Part shown: positions 63,101 through 64,000 of the stretch, piece by piece
How positions within the stretch are numbered: position 1 is the stretch's first letter
Layout of the letters: the number at the start of each line of letters is the position of its first letter
NCBI GenBank assembly: GCA_023079485.1
Contig: CM041090.1
Coordinates: 34,002,874-34,066,873, forward strand
Reading direction: 5' to 3'
Origin: Archilochus colubris
Taxonomy: Eukaryota > Chordata > Aves > Apodiformes > Trochilidae
Length of the DNA: 64,000 nucleotides
The notes under the pieces: model-generated
Databases searched by the model: none
Told to the model about the DNA's origin: nothing
Seen by the model: only the letters and a program-made list of their open reading frames with translations
Translations under genes and position numbers: made by a program

Positions 63101-64000
63101 GATGCTTTACTGTTATTCATCCAGTATATTGCCAATAAAGATGCCTTAAGTAATGTAAAAAATATATCTTAAAAATTAGCTTCTGAAAATGCATCATAGG
63201 TAAAGATTTGCATGAAGGAAAGAAGAGAGAAGAATAAGATTATTGATCCATATTATATTCTCCTGGTACCTCTAGTTCTGCTGTTAGCTCTGGGTTTGGC
63301 CCATTCATTGCTGTTTATGCTTGAGTCTCCAGTATAAAAACAAGGACCACACACTTCCTGATGAAAATGAAGAATTAGTGAAGGATTAGTACACTTGGAA
63401 GAATTAAAAGAGGTAATTTTAGCTCTATTTTTAAAACAGCTAATAATTATAAACAGCTCTTTACAATTTAAAATGTTTATTTAAACAAGTATAATTATAA
63501 ATATTATAATTTTCTTCAGAATTTATTTTCTAAACTAATCACAACAGAAGTACCTGCTGGTGATATGAAGCACCAGAATCTCCCTGCAGCATAAATGTAC
63601 CAGGTAGTGGAGTCCTTTTGGTTTATACCAACTTGAAGATCTGCCTCAAAGTTTTCTCTGATACAGAGATTTTATGCAAACAGAACAGAGGCTAAAAAAA
63701 AAATGTCTGCAGGTTGCAGCAGAGTCTGCAAATAAGTCTCTATAAAGAGCTGTATTAAGTGGACTGACTTGCTTTTGAAAACCATAAAATCTACTAAATA
63801 ATCCAACTATATTAACTAAAACTGTGACAAATTTGGATCCTATTCAGTGATTTATTCTAGCTGGATTATTTTTTTTCTTACATTTAAAGAGTTTTCAGAA
63901 AAAACAGGAGTTTTCAGTTTAAAAATGAACCTAAAAATCTTTACAAGACTACATCAAAATTAAGTAGAAGAGAAATAGAACCATTTAAATTACCATTAGT
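60156..64000. other. Intergenic stretch to window end
   Basis: AT-rich with a poly-A tract (61323-61352) and a very AT-rich, TAATTA-dense segment at about 63420-63540. Short open frames only. No CR1 end, exon chain or RNA gene recognised. Confidence 0.6.
61323..61352 (+). repeat. Poly-A tract
   Basis: A run of about 19 A, then AAGAAAAAAGAAA. It could be the tail of a retroposed sequence, but nothing recognisable precedes it. Confidence 0.85.

Noticed and set aside
37286..64000. Search for TMEM179 or C14orf180-like exons expected from mammalian gene order
   Set aside because: No open frame resembles either as I remember them; the next gene is probably beyond the window or on another arrangement.

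Overview
The window reads as vertebrate nuclear DNA, almost certainly from a bird. It holds one multi-exon protein gene with GT-AG introns. Its interspersed repeats are CR1 LINE fragments, most of them ending in the CR1 3' signature (repeats of ATTCTATG). No mammalian Alu or L1 elements were noticed. Turtles and crocodilians also carry CR1, so 'bird' is an inference from the repeat type and the compact gene, and the bird clade cannot be named from this sequence.

The gene is the 3' part of KIF26A, a kinesin-11 family member, on the + strand. Eleven coding exons run from 7088 to 36005. All ten introns between them keep the frame and together the exons encode 1719 residues plus a stop. The first visible exon opens in mid-codon after a good acceptor, so the N-terminal exons and the promoter lie upstream of base 1, and bases 1-7087 are intron. 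In order, the exons encode a basic/proline-rich linker (7088-7271), the kinesin motor-like domain (21262-27074, seven exons spread over about 6 kb), a very long disordered Ser/Pro-rich exon (27632-31016, 3385 bp), and a conserved C-terminal region with a predicted coiled coil (34111-36005). The ATP-handling loops are altered from ordinary kinesins, which fits the reported lack of ATPase activity in this family. The microtubule-facing loop is well kept. The 3' UTR probably ends near 36.7 or 37.3 kb.

Layout: 1-7087 upstream intron; 7088-21261 first visible exon and a 14-kb intron carrying two CR1 copies in opposite orientation; 21262-27074 motor exons; 27632-31016 giant exon; 31017-36005 C-terminal exons, with an 86-bp tandem duplication directly before the last exon; 36006 to about 37285 3' UTR; 37286-64000 apparently intergenic, with two long decayed CR1 copies, several A/C- or T/G-rich low-complexity tracts, a local CpG-richer patch at 45.6-45.8 kb and a tandem TCACGTGA pair at 41.8 kb. 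I found no second gene, RNA gene, CRISPR array or new system. The best leads are small-scale: the inverted CR1 pair, the duplication at the last splice acceptor, two possible intron-retention ends and a few cis-element candidates.
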